Positions 45,141 to 57,302 of a stretch of DNA of 64,000 bases are shown here, in pieces. Each line of letters opens with the position of its first letter. Positions within the stretch are counted from its first letter, which is position 1. The notes under the pieces were generated by a model, which saw nothing but the letters and a program-made list of their open reading frames with translations, was not told the DNA's origin and did no database searches. This DNA comes from Chloranthus sessilifolius (taxonomy: Eukaryota; Streptophyta; Magnoliopsida; Chloranthales; Chloranthaceae), in the NCBI GenBank assembly GCA_021018995.1, contig CM037593.1:20064810-20128809 (forward strand). Direction: 5' to 3'. Made by a program: the position numbers and the translations under genes.

Positions 45141-46022
45141 TTGATACTTCATCATTTCAATGGATTATAGAATCTGGAGCAACCAAGCATATTGCAAGGG
45201 ACCGCGTAGGATTTTCTAACTTTCATCCCGTTGTGATTGGTAGCTACAAAGTCTATATGGGAAAAAACTCGTCCGAAGACGTCCTTGGATTTGGTACATA
45301 CCACCTTCAAACGTGTATTGGACAAACGTTGATTCTTCAAGACACTTTATATGCGTCAGGGATGAGAATAAACTTAATATCTATTCCTTGTTTAGTTGAG
45401 ATGGTTTCAATATTAGATTTTATCATTCTAGAGTGTCCTTTCATAAAAATAATATTTTATTTGGTTGGGGCAATTTAGTTGGGGGCCTCTTTATTTTAGA
45501 CATTACTGATTCATCTATTATTAATTCTTCATCTTTACTTCCTGTTGTTGCCTTATTTGATGCCTTTATCACTTTTGAATCCCTTAAATGGCACACTAGA
45601 TTAAGTCATATAGGTAGAGATCGAATGATTAGATTGGTCAAAGAAGGTCTTTTGGGTTCTTTAACTAAAATTAATTTGCTCACTTGCAAGTACTGCATAA
45701 TTGGTAAGTCCTCTAGAAAACTCTTTCCTAAGGCAATCAGATCTCAAGGTCTTCTTCAAATTGTGCATACAGATATATGCGGACCTTTCAATATACGTGC
45801 CAGAAATGAATGTCATTACTTTATAATTTTTATTAATGGTTTTTCTCAGTATGGGTATGTATTTCTTATATCACACAAATCTGATGCACTTGTGTGTTTT
45901 CAAAAATATAAAACTGAAGTTGAAAATCAATTGGACCATAGAATCAAAGTGCTTAGATCAGATAGAGGTTATAAATACACTTTTGAAAATTTTAAACTAT
46001 TTTGTGAAAGTGTTGGCATCCT
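45059..46022 (+). pseudogene. pol: Copia protease and integrase, N-terminal part
   Basis: The protease active site reads QWIIESGATKHI at about 45158-45193, with Glu where copia proteases have the catalytic Asp (D-S-G-A). After a frame change, the block 45433-46029 holds the integrase HHCC region (WHTRLSHIGRDRM, then CKYCIIGK) and core (VHTDICGPF for the first Asp). The second site reads FINGFSQYGY, with Asn for the catalytic Asp, and LRSDRGYKY follows. It ends at a stop after VGILR. Both enzymes would be inactive. Confidence 0.92.
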
Positions 46023-46600
46023 TAGGTAGTTCACCATGGTTTGTACTCCATAGCAGAATAGAGTGGCTGAGAGAAGGAATAGAACTCTTCTTGACATGGT
46101 CAGATCGATGATGGCACATGTTAATCTCTCTACGAGCTTTTGGGGTGACGCGCTGCTAACGGTTGTCTATGTCATGAATAGAGCCCCTTCTAAGTCGGTT
46201 CCAAAATTTTCGTATGAACTTTGGACATGAAGGCCACCTTCTCTATGCCCATGGGGATCTCTAGGTCATGTACTGATCCATGCGCCCAATAAAAGTAAAT
46301 TGGATAGTCAAATTATCAAGTGTATTTTTGTACGCTATTCAGATAATTCAAAGGGTTATATCCTAGTCCATGAAGAGCGTGGAGGTTTAATTGAGGTTGA
46401 ATCTCGTGATATTACCTTTATAGAAGATAAATATCCTAGCAGGAAGCGTCTCAGGATCGATAGTGAGTTATATGAATTACCGGACGTAACTCTGGATAGT
46501 GGGAGCTCATATGAAATTAATGAGAATGCTCATGTTGATCTCATAAATAGTAGGAGCATTCTTCAAGGTGATCTTTAGGTTCAAAAGAGTACACGTGATA
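46023..46600 (+). pseudogene. pol: Copia integrase, C-terminal part
   Basis: Continues with stops: QNRVAERRNRTLLDMVRSMM (about 46058-46115) holds the conserved Glu-containing motif, then SFWGDALLTVVYVMNRAPSK. The block from 46300 (CIFVRYSDNSKGYILVHEE, then VESRDITFIEDKYPS) is the usual copia integrase-RT connection. Confidence 0.88.
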
Positions 46601-47730
46601 GAATTCCTCGTAAATTTTTGGAGATTGAACGAGAATTATTCTCGTGTGTAGCTATAGATGATAATGAACCTGAAACTTATCAGCATGTCATGACTTTTCC
46701 TAATTGCGACGATTGGGTAATTGCAATGAATGAAGAAATGGAATCCATGAGAAAGAACCTTGTATGAGAGTTTGTTGATTTACCTCTTGATCGTAAAGTC
46801 ATTGGTAATAAATGGGTCTTTAAAATTAAGAGGAATGCAGAAGGTTCTATAGATAAATTTAAGGCCCATTTAATTGCCAAAGGATTCACGCAGATTGAGA
46901 GAATTGATTATGATGAAATATTTTCTCCTATGTCTTGATTTCCCTCAATTCGAATGAACTTATCTTTGGTTGTGTGCATGAACTTAAAACTCCATCAGAT
47001 GAATGTTAAGACCGCTTTCCTAAATAGTGACCTAGAGGAAGAGATTTTTATGCAACAACCTCTTGATTTTATCGAGAAGGATTAGACCTCCAAAGTGTGT
47101 AGACTTTTAAAGTCTCTTTATGGGTTGAAACAGTCCTCTAGACAATGGTACATGCATTTTCATACGAATATTATCTCGTTTGGCTTCCTTATGAGTGAGA
47201 AAGACAACTGTGTGTATATTAAACGGTCTAGTAGACATTTCATCATTTTGTCATTATATGTCGATGACATTCTCTTAGCTAGTAATGATAAGTGCTTACT
47301 TGCTTCTATAAAATAATGGTTGTCTTCTAACTTTGAAATGAAAGACTTAGGTGAGACCAATTTCATTTAGGCATTAAAATCATTAGAAATCATTCTAAAA
47401 GGTTTTTAGGTTTTTCTCAGACTTCTTACATAGAAAGAATCCTTGAGCGTTTTCGTATAAGTAATTCCAAACTGATAGAGACTCCAATGGATAAATATGT
47501 AAAGTTGGTGAAGGATATGTGTCCCAAAATAGATGCTGAGAAATTGGCTATGTGTGCTGTCTCTTATGCTAGCGATATTGGCAGTCTCATGTATGTCATG
47601 GGGCACACGTCCTGATATCTATTATGCAGTTAGATTAGTCAGTCGTTATCAGAGTAATCCAGGCCAATTACATTGGCATGCTGTCAAACAGATATTTTCA
47701 TATCTTAGAGGCATATGAGTTTATGTAGAC
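46601..47730 (+). pseudogene. pol: Copia reverse transcriptase; RNase H missing
   Basis: RT blocks in order: NCDDWVIAMNEEMESMRKN, VIGNKWVFKIKRNAEGSID, HLIAKGFTQIERIDYDEIFS, HQMNVKTAFLNSDLEEEIFM and SLYGLKQSSRQWYMHF. The intact catalytic box LYVDDILLASND lies at 47257-47268. The connection has TRPDIYYAVRLVSRYQSNPG and HWHAVKQIFSYLRGI, followed by stop. At least six stops and two shifts occur. The RNase H domain that should follow is absent; non-coding DNA fills the space to the 3' LTR. Confidence 0.93.
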
Positions 47731-49041
47731 TTTGAGTGAGTAGACTCAAAGTTGTGCAGGTGTTAGTGGGATTTATAGTTCCATTACTATTTCATATTTT
47801 TCATTTATACATGGTTGTTATTTATTGGACACAGACATTATTTTATGATTACGTTTTATTTTTATAATATATTTTTTAGTGTTTATGTGTAATATGGATA
47901 ATTTATTATCGTTTTCAGTATTTATATATATATATTCTTATGCTGATCATTGAATGATTGCGCGAGTAGGTGGGATCACCTCTACGTGAGAAAAATGATC
48001 TTTTGTCAACAGGCCACTTGCTCACTCACACGGGCTAATCGCAAGTCTAGAGTAGCAGAAAGCGATAGGTTACACGAGCAGGTGATAACAACCTCCAAAC
48101 GACTCCATACGAGAGTAGCAGCGGTTAAATACCATTGCACATGGGTGTGAGCTACGTTTAGGGATGAGACCTACAGTCGAATGACGCATTCACTGGTATA
48201 ATCTAGTGTTGATGTCATGGCCTAAATGGGAACTAGGATAGTGTTGTTGATAGATATCAGTTAGCTTACGTATTGTAGAACTGACGAGCACTGATTGAGT
48301 TTCGTTTATTTACTTTACGGTGTGGATGAATGATCACGTGTTCGGAGCATCGAGTGCTCCTCGACTTCCTTACCTACTGTTGTCTGATTCAATCTTATTA
48401 GTGCATAGTGCGAACTGCCAGTCACGTAGGTGACTCTGGTGCCCTTAGCTACCCACTTTTATGTATATGAGGATCAGATTAGGTGTCGCTACTTTAGTGT
48501 ATAATGACAATGATTGTGACTAATATGATCAGGTGCATGTACTACTAGGAAAGCGGCTAAGTCGAAATCTGAACTACGTAGTTGTGTGGGGAAGTTCCTT
48601 CACATCAACACCAGGCTCATAGGGCAAATGATACGCACTTGTAAGATTTATCTGTCGGCATCATAAATTACAAAAGATTTAAACGATAGTTTTTTTTTTT
48701 AAATGTATATTTATTAAATATTTTATTTTTAAAATGGATTCAAAGAAACTATTTCAAAATTCTTTTAATAAGTTAAATAAGTACGTATAGTATGAGAGTT
48801 TAGATCGAAAGTCGTATATTCCAGTGTGGTCAAGCAAACTAGGGCAGGCATAGGAAAGTTTAGGTGATGGCGCACTAGAAAGATGGCAACTTAGTGTGTG
48901 CACACCTGTGTGAGAGATATACAATCTCGGCTGGTCCCACTCCACAGGTCCTTTGTTATGTAAGGACTATCACGATTCTATTTTTGAGCTCTAGAGAACT
49001 TATTAATCATGACACTATTCCATATGGGATTGAGTGAGAGA
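47731..49041 (+). other. Copia 3' region without genes
   Basis: 1.3 kb of non-coding DNA where RNase H and a short 3' untranslated region should be. No domain was recognised on either strand. A purine-rich GGGATTGAGTGAGAGA at about 49026-49041 abuts the 3' LTR as the polypurine tract. The deletion-plus-filler suggests replacement rather than simple loss. Confidence 0.5.
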
Positions 49042-49410
49042 TGTTGGTTTGAGTGGTTGAGATGCCACTTGTACAACCCCTAGGCTGTGCGTGATATACA
49101 CTGTATAACAATCATATTAGAGTTACCTATTAATATATGACTTTAAAGATTATAACTTACGAGTGTGAAACTCTTCTTTCTCATAAGTTCTCCCTTCTTC
49201 TTTAAGCCAATATCCTAAAGTTATAATTATCCTTCTACGGTGCCATCAATCACCGTCGGATCCACGTGGCGTGAAGATAACGTCGTCTTCTCTGGTAGTT
49301 GACAATTCTGATCAACGAGTATTAAATTATTTCGGCTTTTCTCGAAATGTGTAGAATCGATTGCAATCCACTCATTGCATCCGCGCGATTAAGTATCTCA
49401 AATCCGAACA
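49042..49410 (+). repeat. Copia 3' LTR
   Basis: 369 bp, TGTTGGTTTGAG...CCGAACA, the partner of 41779-42144. It is followed at once by the target duplication GTTTC. Confidence 0.95.
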
Positions 49411-49559
49411 GTTTCTTAATCTGCCCCACTTGTACAAAAAACAAATGGATTAGTTTTTCTCTTCTGATCTTTGCTTCTACACGGCTGATCTTTGCTTTTA
49501 CACGGCTGGATAGTGTCACTCATATGGAGAATTCTGAGCTAAATAAATTTGGGCACAGA

Positions 49560-52030
49560 ATCTGATCATGGATGATCAGATCACATATGGAGAAATCCAC
49601 GTAGGTTGTCCACAAAATTTTGGACACATAATCTGACCGTAGATGCGTCGCATAGTTGGTCAACAAAAATCTGGGAACATAATCTGACAGTAGATGTGCC
49701 GTGTAGTTTGTTCACAGAAATATGAGCACAAAATCTGTTCGTAGATGTGCCGCATACAAAATCTTGCCGTAAATGTGCAGTGTAGTTGGTCCACAGAAAT
49801 CTAGGCCACATAAATTAGGGCACATAATCTGACTGTATAGGGTATGAGGACAAAATCTAACCAGAGATGGCATGGGCACAAAATATGGCCATAGATGTGC
49901 CGCTTGGTTGGTCTACAGAAAATTGAGCTACATTAATATGGGCACAAAATTTGACCGTTGATGAGTCGCATAGTTGGTCAACATAAATCTGGGCACATAA
50001 TCTGACAATAGATGTGTCATGTAGTTGGTTCACAGAAATATGAGCACAAAATCTGACTGTAGATGTGCCGCATAGTTGGTCCACATAAATCTCGGCATAT
50101 AATGCCCGTAGATGGTTTGGGTATAAAATCTTACCCTAAATGTGTAGCCTAGTTGGTCCACGTAAGTTTGGGCACATAATCTGACTGTAGATGATTTGAG
50201 CACAAAATCTAACCATAAATGGTCTGTGCACAAAATCTGGCCATAGATGTGCCGCATTGTTGGTTTGCAAAAAATTGGGCTATATTAATTTGGGCACATA
50301 ATCTGACTGAATGCATCACATAGTTCGTCAAAAGAAATCTGGGCACATAATCTAACAGTATATGTGCCATGTAGTTGGTTCACAGAAATTTGAGCACAAA
50401 ATCTGACCGTAGATGGTCTGGGCACATAAATTTGGGCACATAATATGTCCAAAGATAGTTTGGGCATAAAATCTTACCGTAAATGTGCAGCTTAGTAGGT
50501 CCACAGAAATCTTGGCTACATAAATCTAACTGTAGATGGTGTGAGCACAAAATCTAACCTTAGATGGTCTAGGCACAAAATCTGGTCGTAGATGTGCCGC
50601 CTAGTTGGTCGACAGAAAATTGAGCTACACTAATCTGGGCACATAGTCTGATCGTAGATGCGTTGCATAGTTGGTCAACAGAAATCTGGGCATATAATCT
50701 GACAGTAGATGTGTCGTGTAGTCGGTACATAAAAATCTGAGCACAAAATCTGACCGTAGATGTGCCGCATAGTTGTTCCACATAAATCTAGGTACATAAT
50801 CTGTCCGTAGATGGTCTGGGCACAAAATCTTACCGTAAATGCGGCAACGTAGTTGATCCACACAAATTTGGGCCACATAAATATGAGCACATAATCTGGC
50901 TGTAGATGGTATGAACACAAAATCTAACCATAGATGACCCAAAATCTGGCCGTAAATGTGCCGTCTATTTGGTCTACAGAAAATTGGGATACATTAATCT
51001 AGGCACCTAATCTGACCATAGATGTGTTGCATAGTTGGTCAACATAAATCTGGGCACATAAACTGACAGTAGAAGTGCCGTGTACTTGGTTCATAAAAAT
51101 CTGACCACAAAGTCTGACCGTAGATGGTCTGGGCACAAAATCTGACGGTAGATGTACCGCATAGTTGGTCCACATAAATCAGGGCACATAATCTGTCCAT
51201 AGAAGCTCTAGGCACAAAATCTTATCGTAAATGTGCAGCGTAGTTAGTCCACAAAAATCTGGGCACATAATCTGACAATAGATGTGTCGTGTAGTTGGTT
51301 CACAGAAATCTGAGCACAAAATCTGACCGTAGATGTGCCGCGTAGTTAATCCACATAAATCTGGGCACATAATTTGTCCGTAGATGGTCTGGGCACAAAA
51401 TCCTACCATAAATGTGCAGTGTAGTTGGTCCACAGAAATCTGGGCCACATAAATCGGGGCACATATTCTGACTGTAGATGGTATGAGCAAAAAATCTAAC
51501 CATAAATGGCCTGGACACAAAATCTGGTCGTAGATGTGCCGCGTAGTTGGTCTACAAAAAATTGGGCTACATTAATCTGGGCACATAATCTGACCGTAGA
51601 AGAGTCGCACACTTGATCAACAGAAATCTAGGCACATAATCTGATAGTAGATGTGTCTTGTAGTTGGTTCACAAAAATCTAACCACAAAATTTGATCGTA
51701 GATGGTCTGGGCACAAAAACTGACCGTAGATGTGCCGCGTAGTTGGTTCATATAAATCTAGGCACATAATCTGTCCGTAAATGGTCTGGGCAGAAAATCT
51801 TACCGTAAATGTGCAGTGTAGTTGGTCTACAGAATTCTGGGCCACATAAATCTGGGCACATAATCTGACTGTAAATGGTATGAGCACAAAATCTAACCAT
51901 AAATGACTTAGGCACGAATTTGGCCGTAGATGTGCCGCGTAATTGGTCTACATAAAATAAAAATTGGGCTACATTAATCTGGGCACATAATCAGACCGTG
52001 GATGACCTTGGCACAAAATCTAATAGTAGA
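49560..52030. repeat. 51-bp minisatellite with ~345-bp higher-order period
   Basis: About 2.5 kb of tandem DNA. The main unit (51 bp) is a GGGCACATAATCTGACCGTAG half followed by an ATGTGCCGCGTAGTTGGTCCACAGAAATCT half. Shorter units of about 30 bp lack the second half. The landmark GCATAGTTGGTCAAC lies near 49645, 49968, 50315, 50667 and 51027, about 320-360 bp apart, which shows a higher-order unit of several monomers. Because 51 is a multiple of three, the minus strand shows long open frames with a repeated 17-residue pattern (e.g. VDQLCGTSTVRFCAQI). These are a by-product of the repeat. Confidence 0.92.
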
Positions 52031-52136
52031 TTTTGCTATTTTCGGTAGCTGTATTTGGCGGCAACTTGATGGTTGGCAGATTTGTAAATAGTAGCACAAT
52101 GCTAACTATAGCAGAATAATAATAAAATACTTATAA

Positions 52137-52545
52137 GAGAGCCATTACTTGCACACGCTTTTTTAGTGATTGCACAGATTGCATTGACTTTTTAAAAAGA
52201 CTTGCATATTTGGCGACCTCTACTATATAAAAACACAATCTAAGCGGTTTGATTTGAAGACCATGATTTAAAGATATCAATTGTAAAAGATTATAACAAA
52301 ACATAATTTTCATCATTTAATTAAATGGAGTTAAAGGCTATTATGTAATTCAACAATTAACTATAATAGATCATATGACAAGTATCGTGTTTTGCCCCAA
52401 TTTTATGTACCAGAGATCTATTGATCATGAACTTCAAATCAGATGGCCCATATTACATTTTTACCTATGACATGTCCCTAAAATACCAAGTCTTCTTTTA
52501 AATTCAGTCCTTCTTGAATTTTTGCGCTAATAAGTAATTAGGCCC
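52137..52545. mobile_element. MITE copy B (Mutator-like family), degraded
   Basis: Reverse-complement relative of the 402-bp MITE at 56674-57075. The left end is GAGAGCCATTACTTGCACACGC. The interior shares TTTGGCGACCTCTACTAT and CATGATTTAAAGATATCAATTG, and ATTTTATGTACCAGAGATCTATT. The right end is decayed (GTAATTAGGCCC for GTAATGGCTCCC). No target duplication can be read. Confidence 0.82.
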
Positions 52546-52559
52546 TTCTCGAAGGAGAT

Positions 52560-52735
52560 TGACCGGAGTGCCGCTGTTGGCATTCAGGTCAGGTACCTTA
52601 TCCAAGGGACATGTAAGGACACATACTGTGTTAACACGGATTATAAATCCCTATAGTGGCCTCATGGGGGGATTCAAACTCCGGTATCCCGCTTCGTGGG
52701 ACGGGTACCTGGCCATCTCGCCAAAACCCGTGAAG
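52560..52735 (-). mobile_element. SINE-2, relative of SINE-1
   Basis: Shares with SINE-1 the order GGCATTCAGG, TATAAATCCCTATAGTGGCCTCA, GGGGGATTCAAACTCC (a B box with one change, GTTTGAATCC on the minus strand) and CTGGCCATCTCGCC. It has no clear poly(A) tail or target duplication, so it is older or truncated. Confidence 0.75.
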
Positions 52736-53761
52736 TGAAAAAAAGGTATTTACATGGATATCAACCAATTTGCTAGTTCGGATAGTTTTTACGTGGATAT
52801 CAACCAAGGATCTGTTGGATCACTCAGAATCGGCCGATTCCAACTGATATTTAAGTTGGATCGCCAATCCACCGATAAAAAGAGTTTGTAGACCAAAACA
52901 ATATGGTATGATTTACAGCGGATATAAATTTTAAGGGATAATGGCTCATGACCAATGTCTAAATACCAGCTAGTGTTTAAACTATCTACCACCATTAAAA
53001 TAGTATTTTTGATCTTACACCTTTGAAATGTGATTCACTATTATTATGCCATGTGGCAATGTGGCATAGATTTATGATCAATATAAATTGTTCAGGCGGC
53101 AATCCATCATTGAGAAATGTTATAGCCAAAAAATATGTCCACAAGTGGACCTAAACCATCCATCCGATTAGCGAATTTAAATATCAACCCTTAAAACTAA
53201 ACACAACAATCAATGGTTAAAATCTCTCAAAAAATATGATTTTGGGGCCACTGCCTTTCAACTTATGATCTATCACTTTGACGGTGTGATTACTGACTTC
53301 TTAATCTCATCCATTTTGGTGCCTAAATGACTGTCAAGAGAGTCGTGCACACATTTTAAAGTAAGAAAAAATGTAACTCAAATCTTTTAAACCCCTAGCC
53401 TAATGCCATCTTCTGAGATGTCTCCTTCCATTTGCATAGACTTCTTCTTACCATCAAATTTCATATAAAAATGAGGGGGAGAACAATAACAAAATTATCT
53501 TCAGAGCCCTAATATCTAAATGTTTCAAAGAATTCTAGTGGAAGGTAATTCTGGAATTTGTCCAAATGTACCGCCAATGGACTTCCATATAAATTGGAAT
53601 TATCAACGACTGATTTCAACAACTTATTTGGCAACTTACACTGAAAAATGTTAACTTATTTTAATTTTCACCCTCAAAGTTCTTTTTTGTTAGGATCACC
53701 CGATCCAATCCACCGATACTGATCTAGATCGGTTTAGGCTGACCAATCTAGTGACTGATTC
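52736..53761. other. Intergenic DNA, no feature identified
   Basis: A/T-rich with a repeated TTACATGGATATCAACCAA / TTACGTGGATATCAACCAA word (about 52750 and 52790). The 53100-53350 stretch resembles generic MITE-like or regulatory sequence, but no inverted ends were found. Confidence 0.35.
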
Positions 53762-55996
53762 TGTGACAACCCGAATTTCGGTACCCCGAAACCCGTGCCA
53801 TCAACATGATCCTCTAGACCGTGCCCCAAAACTTAGTACGGAACGTTGGTATAGCAAGCACCAATAGATAAATAAAGCAAACAATCACATTAAAGCGGAA
53901 AACGTTACTATGCCCAACTGACTTATGCAAAAGACAGTTCTACTTTCATGCCACTGCATGAACAGAGAACCGACCCGAACCATCGGTGATAATCAAATCA
54001 TCCCAGATGGTTCGCCAAAAGAATAATCTAGTTTAATTACATTGTTTCAATAAAATAAATGTTTGACATACCAAGCCGCACTAATCTGCTCACACAACTG
54101 ACTCTCTATCAAAGTACACAGCAGAGTCACCTAGAAGAAGTCATCGGGAGGAGGCTCCAACTCGTCTCAGTGCAATCAATCCGAATCACGGATCTCGTCT
54201 CCGAATCCTCCATTTCTTGCTATCGGTGGACACACATGGCGTATAGTCTAAAGGGTGAGCTACATCCTAACTCAATAGGGAACAACACAATGAACATATA
54301 AGTTAAAACTCACATATATTCCATGATACTCAAAACATGATGAATCTATGCATTTGCTAGAAAACCATTTAAAGGTAGATGATTTACACTCAATTTACTG
54401 GTAAGTTGCATGTATTACATTACTGATGATTTAATCATGAATGACACTGAACAGGCCTAAAACAAAACTTAAATCTTTAACTTAAGTAATCTCAGAGCAA
54501 TATAGCATCGAGCCCCGATGAGATACCCTTCATCGTCATCTAATTAGACAGTTGTAAAAAATATATTCCCTAAAAATACGACTCAAGCCCCTTTCTCAAT
54601 AGGCGGCGGGGTTAAATATCACACAACATCCCTGGGATGTACTTACGGTCACGGATAAACCTCCGTGCTGGTGTACGGATTCGCCGTCGTACCGGTCACG
54701 GATATCCTGCCGCGTCAGTCGTGGGCATCCTCCAAACCTCAAATAACAAAAATAACATGTGCTTTACATATAGTTGTTCACCGTGTAAGTGTGCTATCTT
54801 ATATCAGTTAGGCCTCAACAGTAATTATTCAATCACATGTATACATCCCTGGGATGTATACATACACGCATCACACCTGATGCCTTTATTACTTTCTCAT
54901 CCCCTGGGAATGTCTCAATCTCTTTAGATTACTGATTCTTAATCACTTGCATCACACAGATGCCCTTATCATATTCTTGGTGTCACAATACGCACCCATT
55001 TTCACAAAGCTTTTCACGATTTAAAACAACTTCAATTTGATAATTATATCACTACATACATGCTCTTAAAATTAAAGTACATGTTCAAGGTGTTCCCTAC
55101 CTTAATTCTCTGAAATTTCAAGCATCAAGGTCCCACGCGGCTCCTTGTGCTCATACTCACACGTACCACCTATGGTACAACACAACACATGTAACTCATC
55201 ACTAAAGATGTAACAAAGAAGGTCCAAGACCCTCCCTGAATCTCAAAGTCAAACTAAGAAGTTAGGCAAAACTGTCAAAGTCGACCAAAATCGATTAATC
55301 GAAATACAATTCGATTAATCGATTTCCAAAATCGATTAATCAGAACCCAAATCGATTAATCGATTCTCAAAATCAATTAATCAAAATTCAATTTCGATTA
55401 ATCGATCCCAAATTGATTAATCGAGATCTCCAATATAAAGCAGTCGATTCTTAAATCGAGTAATCGAGATCTCAAAATCAATTAATCGATCCCAAATCGA
55501 TTAATCAAAATTCCAATTCGATTAGTCGATTTCCCCAGGTTTCATTTCTCTAGTGGCTGGAGCTTCTCAGTCGATTAGTCGATTTCCAAATCGACTAATC
55601 GAAATCCAAATCGATTAATCGAAATTCGGGCCTTCATGACTTTTCAACTTCTCAGATCAAATCGATTAATCGATATCCCAAATCGATTAATCGATTTGGC
55701 CAGACTCAGCCCCCTTTTCGGGTTGTTCTTCCAAATCCTTCTCAAACAATTTTCTTTCTTTCTCTAGGCCTTTATCCTATTGTTTTAAGGAATTTTGACT
55801 ACAATTAAACCTCTATGATCTATGCATTTAATTCACATAAATTTTACCTCAATCACATCTCATTTTGCTTGGATCTCAAGGTTGGAATGGCTAGGGTTTC
55901 AGCTTTGGCTATAATTGATCTTTGTCTTGTCGAATCTGGCTTTTGTTGTCCAATCTCCCTTCCAACAAGCCACAATAACTCCCTTGCATTAACTAG

Positions 55997-56038
<42 letters not shown>

Positions 56039-56299
56039 TTACTCTCCTTAATAATCCAATAAATGACTTTAGGGTTCTTTAACCCTTATATCCCTACTCT
56101 CTTTCTGTTGAGCACATATACCTAGATAGGTGTATGTGACTCCAGATTCACACTACACTCCACCTACTTACATCGTATTCACATCATATCCGTTCATCAC
56201 CTCTCTAGTAAAATAGTAAACTCCTTCTTGGTCAAACTTATGCCCAGTCGAGTACGGATCCCAAGGGCACCATTTAACGAAAATTTTCGGGATATTACA
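53762..56299 (-). mobile_element. Tekay-3 solo LTR
   Basis: 2538 bp, TGTGACAACC...GATATTACA, collinear with the other two Tekay LTRs. It is bounded by a perfect 5-bp target duplication GATTC (53757-53761 and 56300-56304). This proves insertion of a full element followed by recombination between its LTRs. The palindrome array lies at 55280-55700 and a (CT)n run at 55999-56035. A minus-strand TATA candidate (GGATATAAGGG) lies near 56082-56092. Confidence 0.95.
55280..55700. repeat. TCGATTAATCGA array, Tekay-3 LTR
   Basis: Same array position as in the other Tekay LTRs, with more worn palindromes (e.g. AATCAATTAATCA). Losses are mostly G-to-A or C-to-T at the CpG sites. Confidence 0.85.
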
Positions 56300-56304
56300 G
56301 ATTC

Positions 56305-56664
56305 CGATATTTGAAACCGTAGTTTTCTGAGACCCCTACAACCTGCTGCCACATTTGACTCCTGTCTCGCTGATTATCCAACTTACGCAACCAAGGTCTA
56401 AACTCCAGTCTCGCTCCTATTTATTTTAAGATTGAGAGTAAGTAATTATTCTTATTCAAGTTATAATTTTTTTTTTTCATTTTTTTTTTCTATTTTACCA
56501 ATGAGTTAATATGGATGGATGTTCATGCTGCAAAACTCCCACATAAGGAACTTTTGCATGAAGATATGATCCAACTTTGGTGGGCTAGAAAAGAGCGCGG
56601 TAGGGGTAAACGATCGTATGATTATGTGGGTAAAAATGAAAAAATCAAGATATTGTATCTCTAT
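56305..56664. other. Intergenic DNA, no gene identified
   Basis: Flank of the solo LTR up to the MITE. The minus strand of 56310-56400 is open and weakly Gag-like, but too short to assign. The A/T-rich rest has T runs near 56467-56490. Confidence 0.3.
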
Positions 56665-56673
56665 TTCTTATAC

Positions 56674-57075
56674 GGGAGCCATTACTTGCACACAATTTTC
56701 AAGTGATTGCACCGAATTTAAAAAAATACGTGATATTTTAGGGACATGTGATATCGAAAAATGTAATATTGGCCGTTTGATTTAAAGTTCATGATTAATA
56801 GATCTCTGGTGCATAAAATTGGAGCAAACCACGATACTGGTCATATGATTTATTGTAGTCAACTGTTGAATTATATAATAGCCTTTTGATTACATTTAAT
56901 CAAATGATGAGAATTATATTTTGTTCTAATCTTTTGCAATTGATATCTTTAAATCATGGCTTTCAAATCAAACGGCTTAGATGGTGCTTTCACATAGTAG
57001 AGGTCGCCAAACTTACAAGTCTTTCTTTTAAATTCGGTGCAATCACTTGAAAAGCGTGTGCAAGTAATGGCTCCC
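56674..57075. mobile_element. MITE copy A with 9-bp target duplication (Mutator-like)
   Basis: 402-bp non-coding element. Its ends are inverted repeats of about 50 bp (GGGAGCCATTACTTGCACAC at left, its complement GTGTGCAAGTAATGGCTCCC at right, then CAAGTGATTGCACCGAATTTAAA on both sides). It is flanked by the perfect 9-bp direct repeat TTCTTATAC (56665-56673 and 57076-57084). Long terminal inverted repeats with 9-bp duplications are the mark of Mutator-type elements. There is no ORF, so it would have been moved by a transposase from elsewhere. Confidence 0.95.
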
Positions 57076-57125
57076 TTCTTATACCCAACATTTTCTTTTC
57101 AATAACCAATATATTGCATCTCTAT

Positions 57126-57302
57126 CATGGTATCAGATATCGGCCGATCCCGATACTTATCGGTTTTTCGGCAAACTAATACGTATCGGCTCTGATACAT
57201 ATCAAGTTTCAACTTCGTCCGATATCAATCGATACGAGTTGATAGTTGATACGTGTCGGTTGCGAAAACCGTCGTGTCGATCGACCAATATTTGATACCA
57301 TG
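57126..57302. mobile_element. Small foldback element
   Basis: 177 bp with 15-bp inverted ends CATGGTATCAGATAT (57126-57140) and ATATTTGATACCATG (57288-57302), one mismatch. The interior is dense in ATCGG/CCGAT words (TATCGGCCGATC, TACGTATCGGC, GATATCAATCGATAC). No target duplication is evident. The class is unknown. Confidence 0.6.

Larger units (their letters stand above)
41779..49410 (+). mobile_element. Complete, inactive Ty1/copia element
   Basis: LTRs of 366 and 369 bp start TGTTGG and end AACA. They are bounded by perfect 5-bp target duplications GTTTC (41774-41778 and 49411-49415). Plus-strand order is PBS, long leader, gag, protease, integrase, RT. That order (integrase before RT) and the integrase and RT sequences define Ty1/copia. 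RNase H is not found. There are many stops; no gene is intact. The integrase pre-domain WHTRLSHIGRDRM suggests the Tork/Ikeros/Bianca group, but I cannot decide the lineage. Confidence 0.95.

Noticed and set aside
49581-51887. Repeat protein with 17-residue units on the minus strand
   Set aside because: Open frames follow from the 51-bp unit length; the frames are broken by stops, lack consistent starts and change frame between monomers.
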